NCBI RefSeq assembly: GCF_019492185.1
Contig: NZ_JAICCF010000002.1
Coordinates: 372,001 to 436,000 of the forward strand
Length of the DNA: 64,000 bases
Reading direction: 5' to 3'
Source of the DNA: Chitinophaga rhizophila
GTDB taxonomy: Bacteria; Bacteroidota; Bacteroidia; Chitinophagales; Chitinophagaceae
Shown here: one piece after another, positions 8,693-17,273 of the stretch
How positions within the stretch are numbered: the first letter of the stretch is position 1
Layout of the letters: each line of letters begins with the position of its first letter
Made by a program: the position numbers and the translations under genes
The notes under the pieces: model-generated
Database searches by the model: none
Seen by the model: the letters and a program-made list of their open reading frames with translations, nothing else
What the model was told of the DNA's origin: nothing

Positions 8693-9055
8693 TTATTTGG
8701 ACTGGAGAAAGGTAATGTTATATCCATCCGGGTCTGTTGCTACCAGAATTTTCCCAAAAGGGGTTTCTCTGACTGGTCCTACCAAGGTGACATCCTCCGC
8801 CAATAGACGGTCTTGCAGCTCTTCTATTTCTCCGTCAATCGCGAACCAGAGAGAGGTGCCAATACCCAGCTCCTTGCCTTCCAGGTTACCAATAGGCGTC
8901 CTAATCGCAAAACTAGCCTCCCCTTTATTGTATTTAAAGATGCATGCCTCCGGATTAGGTATCCCAGCTTCCTCAAAGCCTAATTTCGTAGTATAAAACG
9001 CTTTAGAAACTTCAAGATTCCTCACCTGGAGAGACGCAAATTCCAATTTTCTCAT
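8693..9055 (-). CDS. VOC-family (glyoxalase/bleomycin-resistance-like) protein
   Basis: 120 residues: two beta-alpha-beta-beta-beta halves typical of the vicinal-oxygen-chelate fold. The first begins LEFASLQVRNLEVSKAFYTTKLGF; the second ends FGKILVATDPDGYNITFLQ, the usual DPDGN-like close with the metal-ligand position after it. Members isomerise methylglyoxal adducts, bind drugs or act as dioxygenases; the reaction here is not determinable. First gene of a two-gene unit with marR and probably its regulated target. Confidence 0.85.
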   Translation of the reverse strand: MRKLEFASLQVRNLEVSKAFYTTKLGFEEAGIPNPEACIFKYNKGEASFAIRTPIGNLEGKELGIGTSLWFAIDGEIEELQDRLLAEDVTLVGPVRETPFGKILVATDPDGYNITFLQSK

Positions 9056-9065
9056 ATTAAATTAT

Positions 9066-9098
9066 TTGTTGTCGCAAATATAGTATACGCGACAACAA
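9066..9098 (-). promoter_or_regulatory. Promoter and probable MarR operator of the VOC-marR unit
   Basis: Ten-base arms TTGTTGTCGC / GCGACAACAA (9066-9075, 9089-9098) flank a 13-base spacer, 11-43 bases before the VOC start. Read on the minus strand the spacer and the near arm contain TATATTTG, a perfect TAnnTTTG -7 box. A dimeric repressor on this repeat would cover the box. Binding by the adjacent MarR is inference. Confidence 0.6.
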
Positions 9099-9261
9099 TA
9101 TTAAAATATTTTATTTTTAAGGGGAAATAACCCATGGTCTCTCTTCTGTCGGGAAAAAAAGAGACATACCTCATTTACTTATTCCAATTGGCGGGGACCC
9201 CGCAACTTAAACAGGAGATGAGGCAATAAATCCGGTATTAATTTTCTTGTAGCTTATTAGT

Positions 9262-10224
9262 TTACTGTTTATCAAAATAGTAAATGAACCTATCAGTAAC
9301 ACCCGGTGTTACCAACCGACCTGTGAAAGAGGTTGAATCAGCATTATAGAAGTAGGTAAACTCCGGACTTTCATCAGCGCTTGGCGTAGAGCTATCATAA
9401 ATATACGCAGTATACTTAGTAATACATTTGGACACCAAAGCCAACTTGGTAGCAGAAAAGGAATATGGCTTAATTGGCGTCAGGGGAATGGAAAACGTCC
9501 CTAAATTTGAGATGAAAGCAGAAATCCATAAAGATTTATAGGCAGGTTGATCCATCTCATTTGTAGTAAATACTATTTCCTGTGATAGACTCAAGTTAAC
9601 ATGGTCGTTTGATGTATATGTCTGTAATCTTACCGGCACCTTTGACTGTAAATCCGGATATACAAACTTATGAAGCAATAGCTCCTGTGATCTCTTTTGC
9701 CATATTTCTGTTAGTTGACTAGTCGCCGAGTATACCAACGAATCCACAACGAAGATATCCCCCGGCTGTATCTGTGAATAATAAGGATTACTTTCATTCA
9801 TAACGTCCTGATAGGGTACATCATAACTTTCGAGCGGCTTTTTGTAGATTACTTTATAACACCTTTTGTCAGGGGTATACAAAAAGATGGCTGAAGAACC
9901 GATATATGCCCCATTTGCATCTGTCCTTATAAATATGACATGATGAATGGTATCGTCATCATAATGCACAGAAAAGTCAGTTTCAGGATTAATCAGCTTC
10001 CAGGTTTTCAAGCGTCGGTTAGCATCATACAAAAGCTGCACGCTTCTATTATCAGAGCTCTTCTCACTGTCTACATAAGTCATTACCCAGTCCTTACCCT
10101 TGATTACGGTATCAACAGGCTGGTTAGGAGGCGGATCTGGCGTGGGGACCGGAGGTATCACCTCATTAGAACTACAAGATAACATTACTGAAACTATGGC
10201 CAAAGACCAATATAGATTACGCAT
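9262..10224 (-). CDS. Hypothetical lipoprotein
   Basis: 320 residues. The signal peptide ends VMLSCSS (lipobox at Cys17), then a Pro-rich spacer (VPTPDPPPNQP) of the kind that lifts a domain off the membrane. The remainder is beta-rich with alternating YDANRRL/TYFYNADS-type strands, resembling in texture the bacteroidete lipoproteins that read 'LxYDxxGRL'. No catalytic motif is visible and no named family is certain. Monocistronic, with a hairpin in its leader. Confidence 0.65.
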   Translation of the reverse strand: MRNLYWSLAIVSVMLSCSSNEVIPPVPTPDPPPNQPVDTVIKGKDWVMTYVDSEKSSDNRSVQLLYDANRRLKTWKLINPETDFSVHYDDDTIHHVIFIRTDANGAYIGSSAIFLYTPDKRCYKVIYKKPLESYDVPYQDVMNESNPYYSQIQPGDIFVVDSLVYSATSQLTEIWQKRSQELLLHKFVYPDLQSKVPVRLQTYTSNDHVNLSLSQEIVFTTNEMDQPAYKSLWISAFISNLGTFSIPLTPIKPYSFSATKLALVSKCITKYTAYIYDSSTPSADESPEFTYFYNADSTSFTGRLVTPGVTDRFIYYFDKQ

Positions 10225-10262
10225 AGGTAAAAGGGTATTAAAGCTATAACGGGACGGGATTT

Positions 10263-10304
10263 GTATCCTGCCGGACGGTTAACGTTTGATAACCGGCAGG
10301 AATA
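10263..10304. repeat. Inverted repeat in the leader of the lipoprotein gene
   Basis: CCTGCCGG / CCGGCAGG arms, extended by GTAT/ATAC and TTA/TAA with a small bulge, 39-80 bases upstream of the start at 10224. It may be an operator or a leader hairpin. Confidence 0.45.
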
Positions 10305-10694
10305 CGCTATAAAGGTACATATTTCAGGCAAAAATGCAACTATAACAACCCGGTTACCGCCAGCTATTTGTGATATATATGCGGCTATGAATATTGGAGT
10401 CGCATACCTTGTATACCCATGTAAATAACAGATTTTCAATATAAAATATGCCTGATTGCAGTTTCAGCCTTACTTTTGCAGATTCTCCGGCCTCAGAAAA
10501 GAGAAGTGGTATTAAACTTGCCATACACATGCCTGCTGGCCGGTGCTCAGTGCTTCTTGTCTGAGAAAAACCGAATCACCTTAGCAAATGGTCTAAACCT
10601 ATATAGCAAAAGTGTTCAACAGCCAGGTTGCGGATTGGGTGAGATATCTTAAACTATTGTAAAAAATGCCTGTCGGGCAGGATGTGAAGAATTT
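10305..10694. other. Intergenic region between divergent genes
   Basis: About 390 bases with no convincing ORF. TACTTTTG at 10471-10478 (+) fits the -7 consensus and could drive the hydrolase gene with a leader of ~210 bases, but no good -33 element stands before it. A small CCTG/CAGG hairpin sits just before the hydrolase start. Confidence 0.35.
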
Positions 10695-11435
10695 ATGACG
10701 CAAAGCGTGAAAGTGATTTTTGGGATTTTATGTATGTTCAGTAGCCTCGTGGTTGGCGCTCAAACTACGAAGGATACAGTAAAAAAAGAACAGCGGACAG
10801 TTTACCTGTTTAGTGGCTTAGGAGCAGACTCAAGTGTATTCAATAATCTTGAACTCCCGGGATACCAAAAGGTTTATATCAATTGGATCCCCGCCTTACG
10901 TAATGAATCAATAAGACAGTATGCTGGTAGAATTAAAAGCCAGATCACAGCTGAAAAACCATCCATTATCGGGCTGTCATTCGGAGGGATCGTGGCTGTC
11001 GAAGTATCGAAGCAAATAAAGGTGGATAAGATGGTGCTGATCTCCTCTGTCAGAACAAAAAGCGAGTTAAATAAAGCACAGTTCTTCTTCATGAAATTAG
11101 GCTTATATCGAATCATCCCTGGTGTATTGATACAAAGAACTAACTTTCTCACCTATAAGTATTTTGGCGCACAATCACCAAAAGATAAAAAAACATTAAC
11201 TCATCTACTGGAGAATACAGACGTATCTTTTTTCCGCTGGGCGCTGAAAAGTATCGCCTACTGGGATAACAAAGTTGCACCGGAAAGAACTATTCAAATT
11301 CACGGCACGGCTGACAGAGTAATAACCGGCAGGCTTGTACATGCTGATTACCGCATTAAGGGTGGCGGACACCTGATGGTATTTAATAAGGCAGATACAA
11401 TCAGTAAGATTATCACACATTACCTGGAAGAATAG
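10695..11435 (+). CDS. Exported alpha/beta hydrolase
   Basis: 246 residues with a signal peptide (IFGILCMFSSLVVGAQ). An alpha/beta-hydrolase core: VYLFSGLGADSSVF is the strand 3/oxyanion region, GLSFGGIVAVE the nucleophile elbow with Ser, HGTADRVI the acid strand and GGGHLMVF the catalytic His. The triad is complete. Smaller than many esterases, with a short lid. Probably acts on a small ester or amide in the periplasm. Single gene, ending at a strong hairpin shared with the MACPF gene. Confidence 0.8.
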   Translation: MTQSVKVIFGILCMFSSLVVGAQTTKDTVKKEQRTVYLFSGLGADSSVFNNLELPGYQKVYINWIPALRNESIRQYAGRIKSQITAEKPSIIGLSFGGIVAVEVSKQIKVDKMVLISSVRTKSELNKAQFFFMKLGLYRIIPGVLIQRTNFLTYKYFGAQSPKDKKTLTHLLENTDVSFFRWALKSIAYWDNKVAPERTIQIHGTADRVITGRLVHADYRIKGGGHLMVFNKADTISKIITHYLEE

Positions 11436-11475
11436 CAGAAGCTGCTATCACTGCTAATACACGAGCATAAAATAT

Positions 11476-11511
11476 AAAGCAGGGGATCCGTTATAACGAA
11501 TCCCCTGCTTT
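11476..11511. terminator. Bidirectional terminator
   Basis: 36-base near-perfect palindrome (AAAGCAGGGGAT arm and its complement, one mismatched pair near the centre) between the convergent hydrolase and MACPF genes, with A and T runs on the outer sides. Confidence 0.8.
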
Positions 11512-11578
11512 ATTGATATCACTCACAAAGCACGACTTAGACGCTTTATCGCTTTGCATGCTTACTGCCAGAACTATA

Positions 11579-12952
11579 TTAAGGACGAGGGTCCAACTGG
11601 ATATTAATTGGCTCATAACCATTTCCCGGTAATATCTCAAACATCATCTCAGCCCAAGGATGCCTTCTGTTTCCGGCAGCTGAAATAAATGCTCTTGAAA
11701 TAAATACCCTGTGCTGATTCTGAATCCACCAGGTTTGTATCTCCCCGAGTCTCCAGATATCTGTGCCGTCTTCGTGTACTATATTGTACCGGAAACTAAC
11801 ATTACCTCTGAATACAGCAGGTGTAACCCTATCTTCACCGTAGAATACCAGGTACTGATCCCCTATTTTCACGTCATTCCAATAGGAGTCGAAATAAAAA
11901 TGTGGTACAATATTATTAGCTTCAATCTTTACGTAAATTTTCTGAGGTACTAATACTGCAGAACGGTCGTTTAAATACTGCATAATATAGCTCCTGAGTG
12001 CCTCTTTCTTCACGGGATCTTCTATCATCTCATACAGCGGTAACAGGCCATTTTCTCCAAAGTCAATTAATTCTGCATTGTCCAGTGTTGAGCTGCCCTG
12101 CCAACCCGTAATATCAATAGTTGGTGTTCCGGTAGTGAGATTAACTGTTCCGAGAATAGCTTTTGAAGGTTCACCACCAACTGTTCTGAAATGAAGCCGC
12201 TGGTTCATGTTTGAATTTTTCTCTTCTTCACTATAGCTGTAGTTAAGTCCGGCGGTTATATTAAACAGCTTTTTCAAGCCGACATCAAGACCTATTTCCG
12301 AAGATCTTGTTCTTTCACTGGCTATTGACTCAGATTGATACTTTACTTCCAGTTTAGCTCCGAGTATAATGTCAGTCAACACATGGGTACCATAAGCAGC
12401 CACTATCTGAGCCGGCGTCTTACTCTGAACATCCGCTACAAAAGTCGGCTGCAGATATTGCTTCAACAGCGCTATATCAGCATTTACTTTTACTCTTTTT
12501 TGTTTAATCACCAGGTCATAACTGCTGTAAATAAACTTTGTGTTAAACGCGTCCGTTCCGCTAAACGATGTCTCCACTGAAGCTTTAAATAGTGGCATAT
12601 CTACACCGGCTTTAACTTTTGTAGATCGTTTTTCCAGGTAAGACTTTGCATTCTCACCAGAGGTCATTAAACCTTCCTGTGTACTGGAAAGATCCCACTC
12701 CACCCTGAGCGGTTCGGCATTTTTTAATGCGTCTACATTAATTACTGAAAACTTAGATGCGCTGGAGTTGGCGTATTCTCCGGTTGCATCGTAACCATAC
12801 CCTAAAAGATCGTTTTTCCCGTCTCCAGCTGAAAGCTGGGTAACAGGCCGGTCTACGCGTTCTGGTTTGGATACCTGTTCGTTCTTGGAGCAACTGGCAG
12901 TTGCCAAGAGACCTGCAAAAGTTGCAAGTTTAACTACATGTCTGAATTGCAT
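11579..12952 (-). CDS. MACPF-domain lipoprotein
   Basis: 457 residues, signal peptide with lipobox TASC (Cys21), so anchored to a membrane. From about residue 50 a MACPF/perforin-type domain begins: LLGYGYDATGEYANSSASK is the usual start in Bacteroidota members, and AAYGTHVLTDIILGAKLEVK is the signature Y-G-T-H motif followed by the central strand. A C-terminal part of ~120 residues (after the LVPQKIYVK strand) is beta-rich and could be a target-binding domain. Known bacteroidete members include pore-forming antibacterial toxins (BSAP group) and surface proteins; which role applies here is inference. Monocistronic. Confidence 0.8.
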   Translation of the reverse strand: MQFRHVVKLATFAGLLATASCSKNEQVSKPERVDRPVTQLSAGDGKNDLLGYGYDATGEYANSSASKFSVINVDALKNAEPLRVEWDLSSTQEGLMTSGENAKSYLEKRSTKVKAGVDMPLFKASVETSFSGTDAFNTKFIYSSYDLVIKQKRVKVNADIALLKQYLQPTFVADVQSKTPAQIVAAYGTHVLTDIILGAKLEVKYQSESIASERTRSSEIGLDVGLKKLFNITAGLNYSYSEEEKNSNMNQRLHFRTVGGEPSKAILGTVNLTTGTPTIDITGWQGSSTLDNAELIDFGENGLLPLYEMIEDPVKKEALRSYIMQYLNDRSAVLVPQKIYVKIEANNIVPHFYFDSYWNDVKIGDQYLVFYGEDRVTPAVFRGNVSFRYNIVHEDGTDIWRLGEIQTWWIQNQHRVFISRAFISAAGNRRHPWAEMMFEILPGNGYEPINIQLDPRP

Positions 12953-13452
12953 GAGGGATTGTTGATAGGGTGAAAACTATAGGTTATTATCGGAGGATTT
13001 GTTACAATATGTAATACTGATCACCTGACGGCAATATATTGCTACATATAGGATATTAATGTGACCAATTAGTGCTTAGGGAAATCTGAAGTTTTACTTA
13101 TGGTATGTTTGGGTTTGGGTTTACGTGATATCCACCAAATTTAAATATTTTATTCTGAGTTTTGCAAATAATTTAAGGCTGATCATAACAGCATATATCT
13201 ACCTGGTCCATTAGCTACCTGCTTTAAAGCAGCACTCCGAACTGATCTTTAATCCTGCATGCTATTAAATTTGCAACCATTGTTAATTAAGCAACAGTTC
13301 TTCCATATTACCCACCTTATCAAGTATGCGCGTTATGTTTGTTAGCTTTTGTTACTATCTTCACCCAAGCTGGTCAAGCGTTATTTGTAAGCGCCATACA
13401 GGCCGCTGCTGATAACATCCCTTGCCAATGATTAAATATTATAATCAATATC
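12953..13452. other. Intergenic region between divergent genes
   Basis: 500 AT-rich bases with no supported ORF. It holds the MACPF promoter candidate and, at 13334-13341 on the + strand, TATGTTTG, a -7-like box about 110 bases before the DUF1826-like gene. Confidence 0.4.
13136..13168 (-). promoter_or_regulatory. Candidate promoter of the MACPF gene
   Basis: On the minus strand TTTG (13168-13165), 21 bases, then TAAATTTG (13143-13136): a full match to the bacteroidete -33/-7 pattern. It would give a leader of about 180 bases. Confidence 0.5.
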
Positions 13453-14151
13453 ATGATAGATCTATCTCATGCGGAGGGTCAAATTCAATGTGTCGGTAGT
13501 TTTCACGACCTTGTCTCCACTCCTTTTTCAGGAAGAATCAATGCCATCTGCTGGAGTCGTCAACTAGCAGGTAATTTCTCAGAGATTGTAGATAAGGTAA
13601 CTGTAACAGGAAATATCACAACACTTGAACCGGAAGAACTTTGCGCACTTCAGTTGACTGAGCAAGGAGAACTCGCCCGTGAGATCCTGCTGAATGACTT
13701 TCAACTGTTGAAAGCACATGGTGCATCGCCAATGCTTAATGTGATCAATTACTATGACCGTGATAACAGTTATCCGTTTTTCCCAACTGATGTTTACTCA
13801 TTTCATGTAGATCGATCGCCCGTGCCGGTAGACACCTTCCTGTGCACCTATCATGGTGATTCAAGCGAAATATTGCCTAATTCACAAGGCAGGAAGAAAG
13901 TACTTATCCCCGAAATACGTAATGAATTAAAGAAGTTATTCGACGGAGCAGCGGAAGATTTTGAAACATTCCTCAGCGAACACTTTTTCGATTTACACTA
14001 TCAGGCTGAACCGGATGCGCACCCCGTCACGCTGGGACTGGGCCACCTATGGCGCTTAGCGGTAGATCATCCCGGAAGTAAGGTTCTACCATGTCTACAT
14101 CGTGCCCCCATAGAGAAATCAGGACAAAAAAGATTATTAATGATATGTTAG
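13453..14151 (+). CDS. DUF1826-like protein
   Basis: 232 residues, no export signal. The middle and end carry the landmarks I associate with DUF1826: a FHVDRSPVPVDTFLCTYHG segment (family: FHxDxxxxRLxCTYxGPG) and a HPVTLGLGHLWRLAVDHPGSK segment ending in CLHRAP (family: WRLxxxPxxxVPxCxHRGP). Several conserved His, Asp and Cys could bind a metal. The biochemical role of the family is unknown. Single gene. Confidence 0.6.
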   Translation: MIDLSHAEGQIQCVGSFHDLVSTPFSGRINAICWSRQLAGNFSEIVDKVTVTGNITTLEPEELCALQLTEQGELAREILLNDFQLLKAHGASPMLNVINYYDRDNSYPFFPTDVYSFHVDRSPVPVDTFLCTYHGDSSEILPNSQGRKKVLIPEIRNELKKLFDGAAEDFETFLSEHFFDLHYQAEPDAHPVTLGLGHLWRLAVDHPGSKVLPCLHRAPIEKSGQKRLLMIC

Positions 14152-14329
14152 CCATATACAGGTCTTTATATCATTCCTCTTTCATACCTGTTAAGTGCAG
14201 GTCCGGACTAATCTCCGGACCGCTCCTGTCTTTGAAGTAAAGCGCCATTCACCTTCTACACCCCTATTCTTTACCTAATTTGATAAATTAAGTATAAATA
14301 CCTCTTTTGAAATAAACAGGTAGTCGCAA

Positions 14330-14361
14330 TTGTACCGTACCTTAAATTTCTGGCATCTTTG
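14330..14361 (+). promoter_or_regulatory. Candidate promoter of the lipase gene
   Basis: TTG (14330-14332), 21 bases, CATCTTTG (14354-14361), one mismatch from TAnnTTTG. About 70 bases before the ATG. Confidence 0.4.
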
Positions 14362-14430
14362 CTATACAGGACTTAACGCCTATTTATCATCCCTCGATTT
14401 TCTTATCTCTAACGCTTAATAACAATCCCA

Positions 14431-15426
14431 ATGACACCATTCACACTTGACGCCAAGTACACATTTGAACAGGTAATGATGACGCTTGCCGCGATCGCAT
14501 ATACCCCCAACCCTTCCGAGATATCACAACAGCTTGCCGTACCGGAGTATGCAACCCAAAACCAATGGAATTTAGTATGGGGGCCGGTATATACCCTCGA
14601 CGGACTGGATGTGGACAACCTCCTGTATGTCGTAAAATACAATAGCCCCAATAGTAACATTTTCGCCGTAGTGATCAGGGGAACAGTACTGAGTTATGAT
14701 CTGAGCACCCTGGTAGATCTTTTTGAGGATCTGGATGTCTCTGTTATGGATGCATGGACCTACCCCAATGTACCAGGTGCGCTGGTAGCTAATGGTACGC
14801 TAACCGGGTTGGACATTCTTACTGATATGCGGGATTATAATACCGGACAAACACTGCTGCAGTTCCTCTCCTCCCAGCCAGGAAGCGCTGTTTGTGTAAC
14901 AGGGCATAGCCTGGGCGGTTGTCTCACAACTGTGTTGGCACCCTGGCTGGCCTATCAATTTGAACAATATAATATCAGGCAGCTGGTGGTACCCTGCTCT
15001 TTTGCTGCCCCTACAGCTGGCAATCAGGCGTTTGCAACCTGGTATAATCAGGCGTTTCCTGCGCCTACATATCGCTATTACAATTCTATTGATGCTATAC
15101 CAATGGCATGGAACAATCTGAATGGTATAAAAGCGTTGTTTCCTGGCGGGCCTGCCTGTCCCTGGGCATTGAAAGATCTGATATCGCTGGTGCAGGATTG
15201 GCTGTATGTGAGTGATGCCACCTATGCTCAAACAAATGCCGCTGGCAATGCATTGCCTGGTACAGTACTACCAAACAGCTCCTGGTTTGCCAATATGGAG
15301 CACCAGCATGATCACAATACATATCTTACATTACTTGGCGCTCCTAACGTGCAATTATCTGTTACTGCAAGTGTATCTGTAAAGCAACATCATCCATCGC
15401 TGCTGAAAGCAGAAAAGCCAATCTGA
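14431..15426 (+). CDS. Class 3 lipase-like hydrolase
   Basis: 331 residues of alpha/beta-hydrolase fold, Lipase_3 type. VCVTGHSLGGCLTTVLAP is the nucleophile elbow (Ser in GHSLGG), YYNSIDAIPMAW carries the usual acid Asp, and MEHQHDHNTYL offers the catalytic His. The preceding FAVVIRGT resembles the family's FRGT oxyanion strand. There is no signal peptide, so it is cytoplasmic or exported by another route. Acts on acyl esters; the substrate is unknown. Ends at a strong hairpin. Confidence 0.8.
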   Translation: MTPFTLDAKYTFEQVMMTLAAIAYTPNPSEISQQLAVPEYATQNQWNLVWGPVYTLDGLDVDNLLYVVKYNSPNSNIFAVVIRGTVLSYDLSTLVDLFEDLDVSVMDAWTYPNVPGALVANGTLTGLDILTDMRDYNTGQTLLQFLSSQPGSAVCVTGHSLGGCLTTVLAPWLAYQFEQYNIRQLVVPCSFAAPTAGNQAFATWYNQAFPAPTYRYYNSIDAIPMAWNNLNGIKALFPGGPACPWALKDLISLVQDWLYVSDATYAQTNAAGNALPGTVLPNSSWFANMEHQHDHNTYLTLLGAPNVQLSVTASVSVKQHHPSLLKAEKPI

Positions 15427-15464
15427 GTATTGGCTCGAAACAATAATTCAAAGCTGTATTAAAC

Positions 15465-15493
15465 GATAACCCCACCTCAAAAGCGGGGTTATC
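15465..15493. terminator. Bidirectional terminator
   Basis: GATAACCCC / GGGGTTATC perfect 9-bp arms with an 11-base loop, between the convergent lipase and dehydrogenase genes. Confidence 0.75.
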
Positions 15494-15503
15494 GCTGGTA
15501 TAT

Positions 15504-17012
15504 CTATACTATCGCATCAGAACTACCATAATAACTACAAATATCCACCTCCTGCTCTGCCGCGGGCACATTAAAACCGTAATAAGCTCTTTGTTTAGTG
15601 ATGTTTGAGCAATATACACCACTCATCATTGTCACGGGCATAAGATGGTCCTCTATCTGAGAAACAACTTCCTTTTTAGTTATCTTCCCCGTCAGATAAT
15701 CGACAAATTGTGCTACAACAGTAAACTTCACCTTCTCCATTGTAATAGCAGCGTCGGTTTCTCCTGTATGGCTATCTGCCAGATCAGAATACTTATACAC
15801 GGCTGGTTGAGGGCTACCTTCAGCTATGAAGGGATTACGAAACACATATATGTCAAAATGATTCTTTCCTCCTAAAAACTCCTCTTTGCCATTATTCTGA
15901 TCATGTTTGTCATATGCCTGATAGGCATGTATCTGGATACTTTGAAATGGTCCCTGCTGTATATGATAACTCTCATGTTTAATCCTTCCATTCCCTTTGT
16001 ACAGATCTTTACCAGGTTTGAGCCAGGTTCTTCCGGCAAATCCATTATGTACCAGATTCACATTGAAGTTAGCAATGACATTCCCGTACTTCTTAAGGGC
16101 AATAATTGCAGACAGATCAATCTCACCGAAATCCTTGCAGGTTTCCCTTAGCTGTTCCTCTGTCCAGGTATTCTCCTGCTTATACGCATCGCCAAAGATA
16201 TTGCGGTAGTCATGCTCATTCAATTGTGTAAAAAACCCATTAGGTTTGATGAAAGAGCTTATAACCTCCATTTCATCTGCCAGCTTCTCCCGCAATGCAG
16301 AAGCTTTATAAAATTGATATATCGTATCGAAAATATGGTATCCGCTATGGGAAGCCTTGCCATATCCGAAGCAGTAAGGATGGTATTTCTGTGAGATAAT
16401 TTCATTTGGCAGACGCCACTGGCCATCAGAATGATAAGCCTGAATAAAGTTAACAGGGCAGTTCGTACGCATGGCCACTTCATGAATCTGCTCTTTTACA
16501 AACTGAAAGCCCTTATGAAACCGGCGATGGGAATTGACCATAAATACAGTCTCTGCCTTTCTCTGCAATTCCTGATAAGCAGCATACAACGTCTGGTAGT
16601 CATCAACAATTCCTTTGGCATTCTCTATATTACTTGTAACATTCACCCGGGTGGTTATCGGTTTATCCATTAATATACTCAGGCTGTTGGCCAAAGCCCA
16701 TTCAGCGTATGCGCGATGCACCAAAGGCTCAGTGGCAATAATTACCCCTTTAATCTGCTTTTCTCTGACAAACTGTGATAGCCTGGTGCTAAGCTCCGGG
16801 GGCAATTGGCTGTTAAAAGGCTGAATCAACCATAGTGCTGTGTCGTGGTCATTACCTAGCGCATGTTGCACAACTGACTGTTCACTTTCCAGGTCAATCA
16901 CTAAAGCCAGGTTTACATTTTTGAGTGTTCGCAGGGCGGGAAGGTAAACACGCCTTGCATGCGGGCCACAACCTATTAAAATTACATGTATTTTCTCTTC
17001 ATGATTTTTCAT
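15504..17012 (-). CDS. Gfo/Idh/MocA-like oxidoreductase
   Basis: 502 residues. The N-terminal Rossmann domain opens IHVILIGCGPHARRVYLPAL, a nucleotide-binding glycine motif, and later has GVIIATEPLVHRAYAEWAL and ILMDKPI, equal to the family's EKP catalytic strand (here DKP). The C-terminal part is about 150 residues longer than in sugar dehydrogenases. NAD(P)-dependent oxidation of a sugar-like or scyllo-inositol-like substrate is the usual role; the substrate here is unknown. Cytoplasmic, single gene. Confidence 0.75.
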   Translation of the reverse strand: MKNHEEKIHVILIGCGPHARRVYLPALRTLKNVNLALVIDLESEQSVVQHALGNDHDTALWLIQPFNSQLPPELSTRLSQFVREKQIKGVIIATEPLVHRAYAEWALANSLSILMDKPITTRVNVTSNIENAKGIVDDYQTLYAAYQELQRKAETVFMVNSHRRFHKGFQFVKEQIHEVAMRTNCPVNFIQAYHSDGQWRLPNEIISQKYHPYCFGYGKASHSGYHIFDTIYQFYKASALREKLADEMEVISSFIKPNGFFTQLNEHDYRNIFGDAYKQENTWTEEQLRETCKDFGEIDLSAIIALKKYGNVIANFNVNLVHNGFAGRTWLKPGKDLYKGNGRIKHESYHIQQGPFQSIQIHAYQAYDKHDQNNGKEEFLGGKNHFDIYVFRNPFIAEGSPQPAVYKYSDLADSHTGETDAAITMEKVKFTVVAQFVDYLTGKITKKEVVSQIEDHLMPVTMMSGVYCSNITKQRAYYGFNVPAAEQEVDICSYYGSSDAIV

Positions 17013-17221
17013 TACGGATAATTATACAGATCATATCTGATCAGGGGTTAAACAATGAAATAACTTATTGCAATGACTCTTTCAGGAGTCGGGATAACAC
17101 ATTATGAGCTAACTAAAAAGGGACAGATTAAAGATAGATTACAGCAGGTCAGCAATTGGACTTCCATTCTAAATCATATACAGCTGGCAATGTAACAGGG
17201 ATAAAACCGTACAGAAACAGA

Positions 17222-17253
17222 GAAGGCGTCTCAGCTAATGATGAGACACCTTC
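17222..17253 (-). terminator. Terminator-like hairpin
   Basis: 12-base arms with one mismatch (17222-17233, 17242-17253) just past the stop of the lectin-protease gene. Confidence 0.5.
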
Positions 17254-17273
17254 CCTTTTATAGTGATTTGTAT

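Noticed and set aside
14409..14660. Minus-strand ORF opposite the lipase start
   Set aside because: Lies wholly over the lipase frame and upstream DNA, with no motif or composition of its own.
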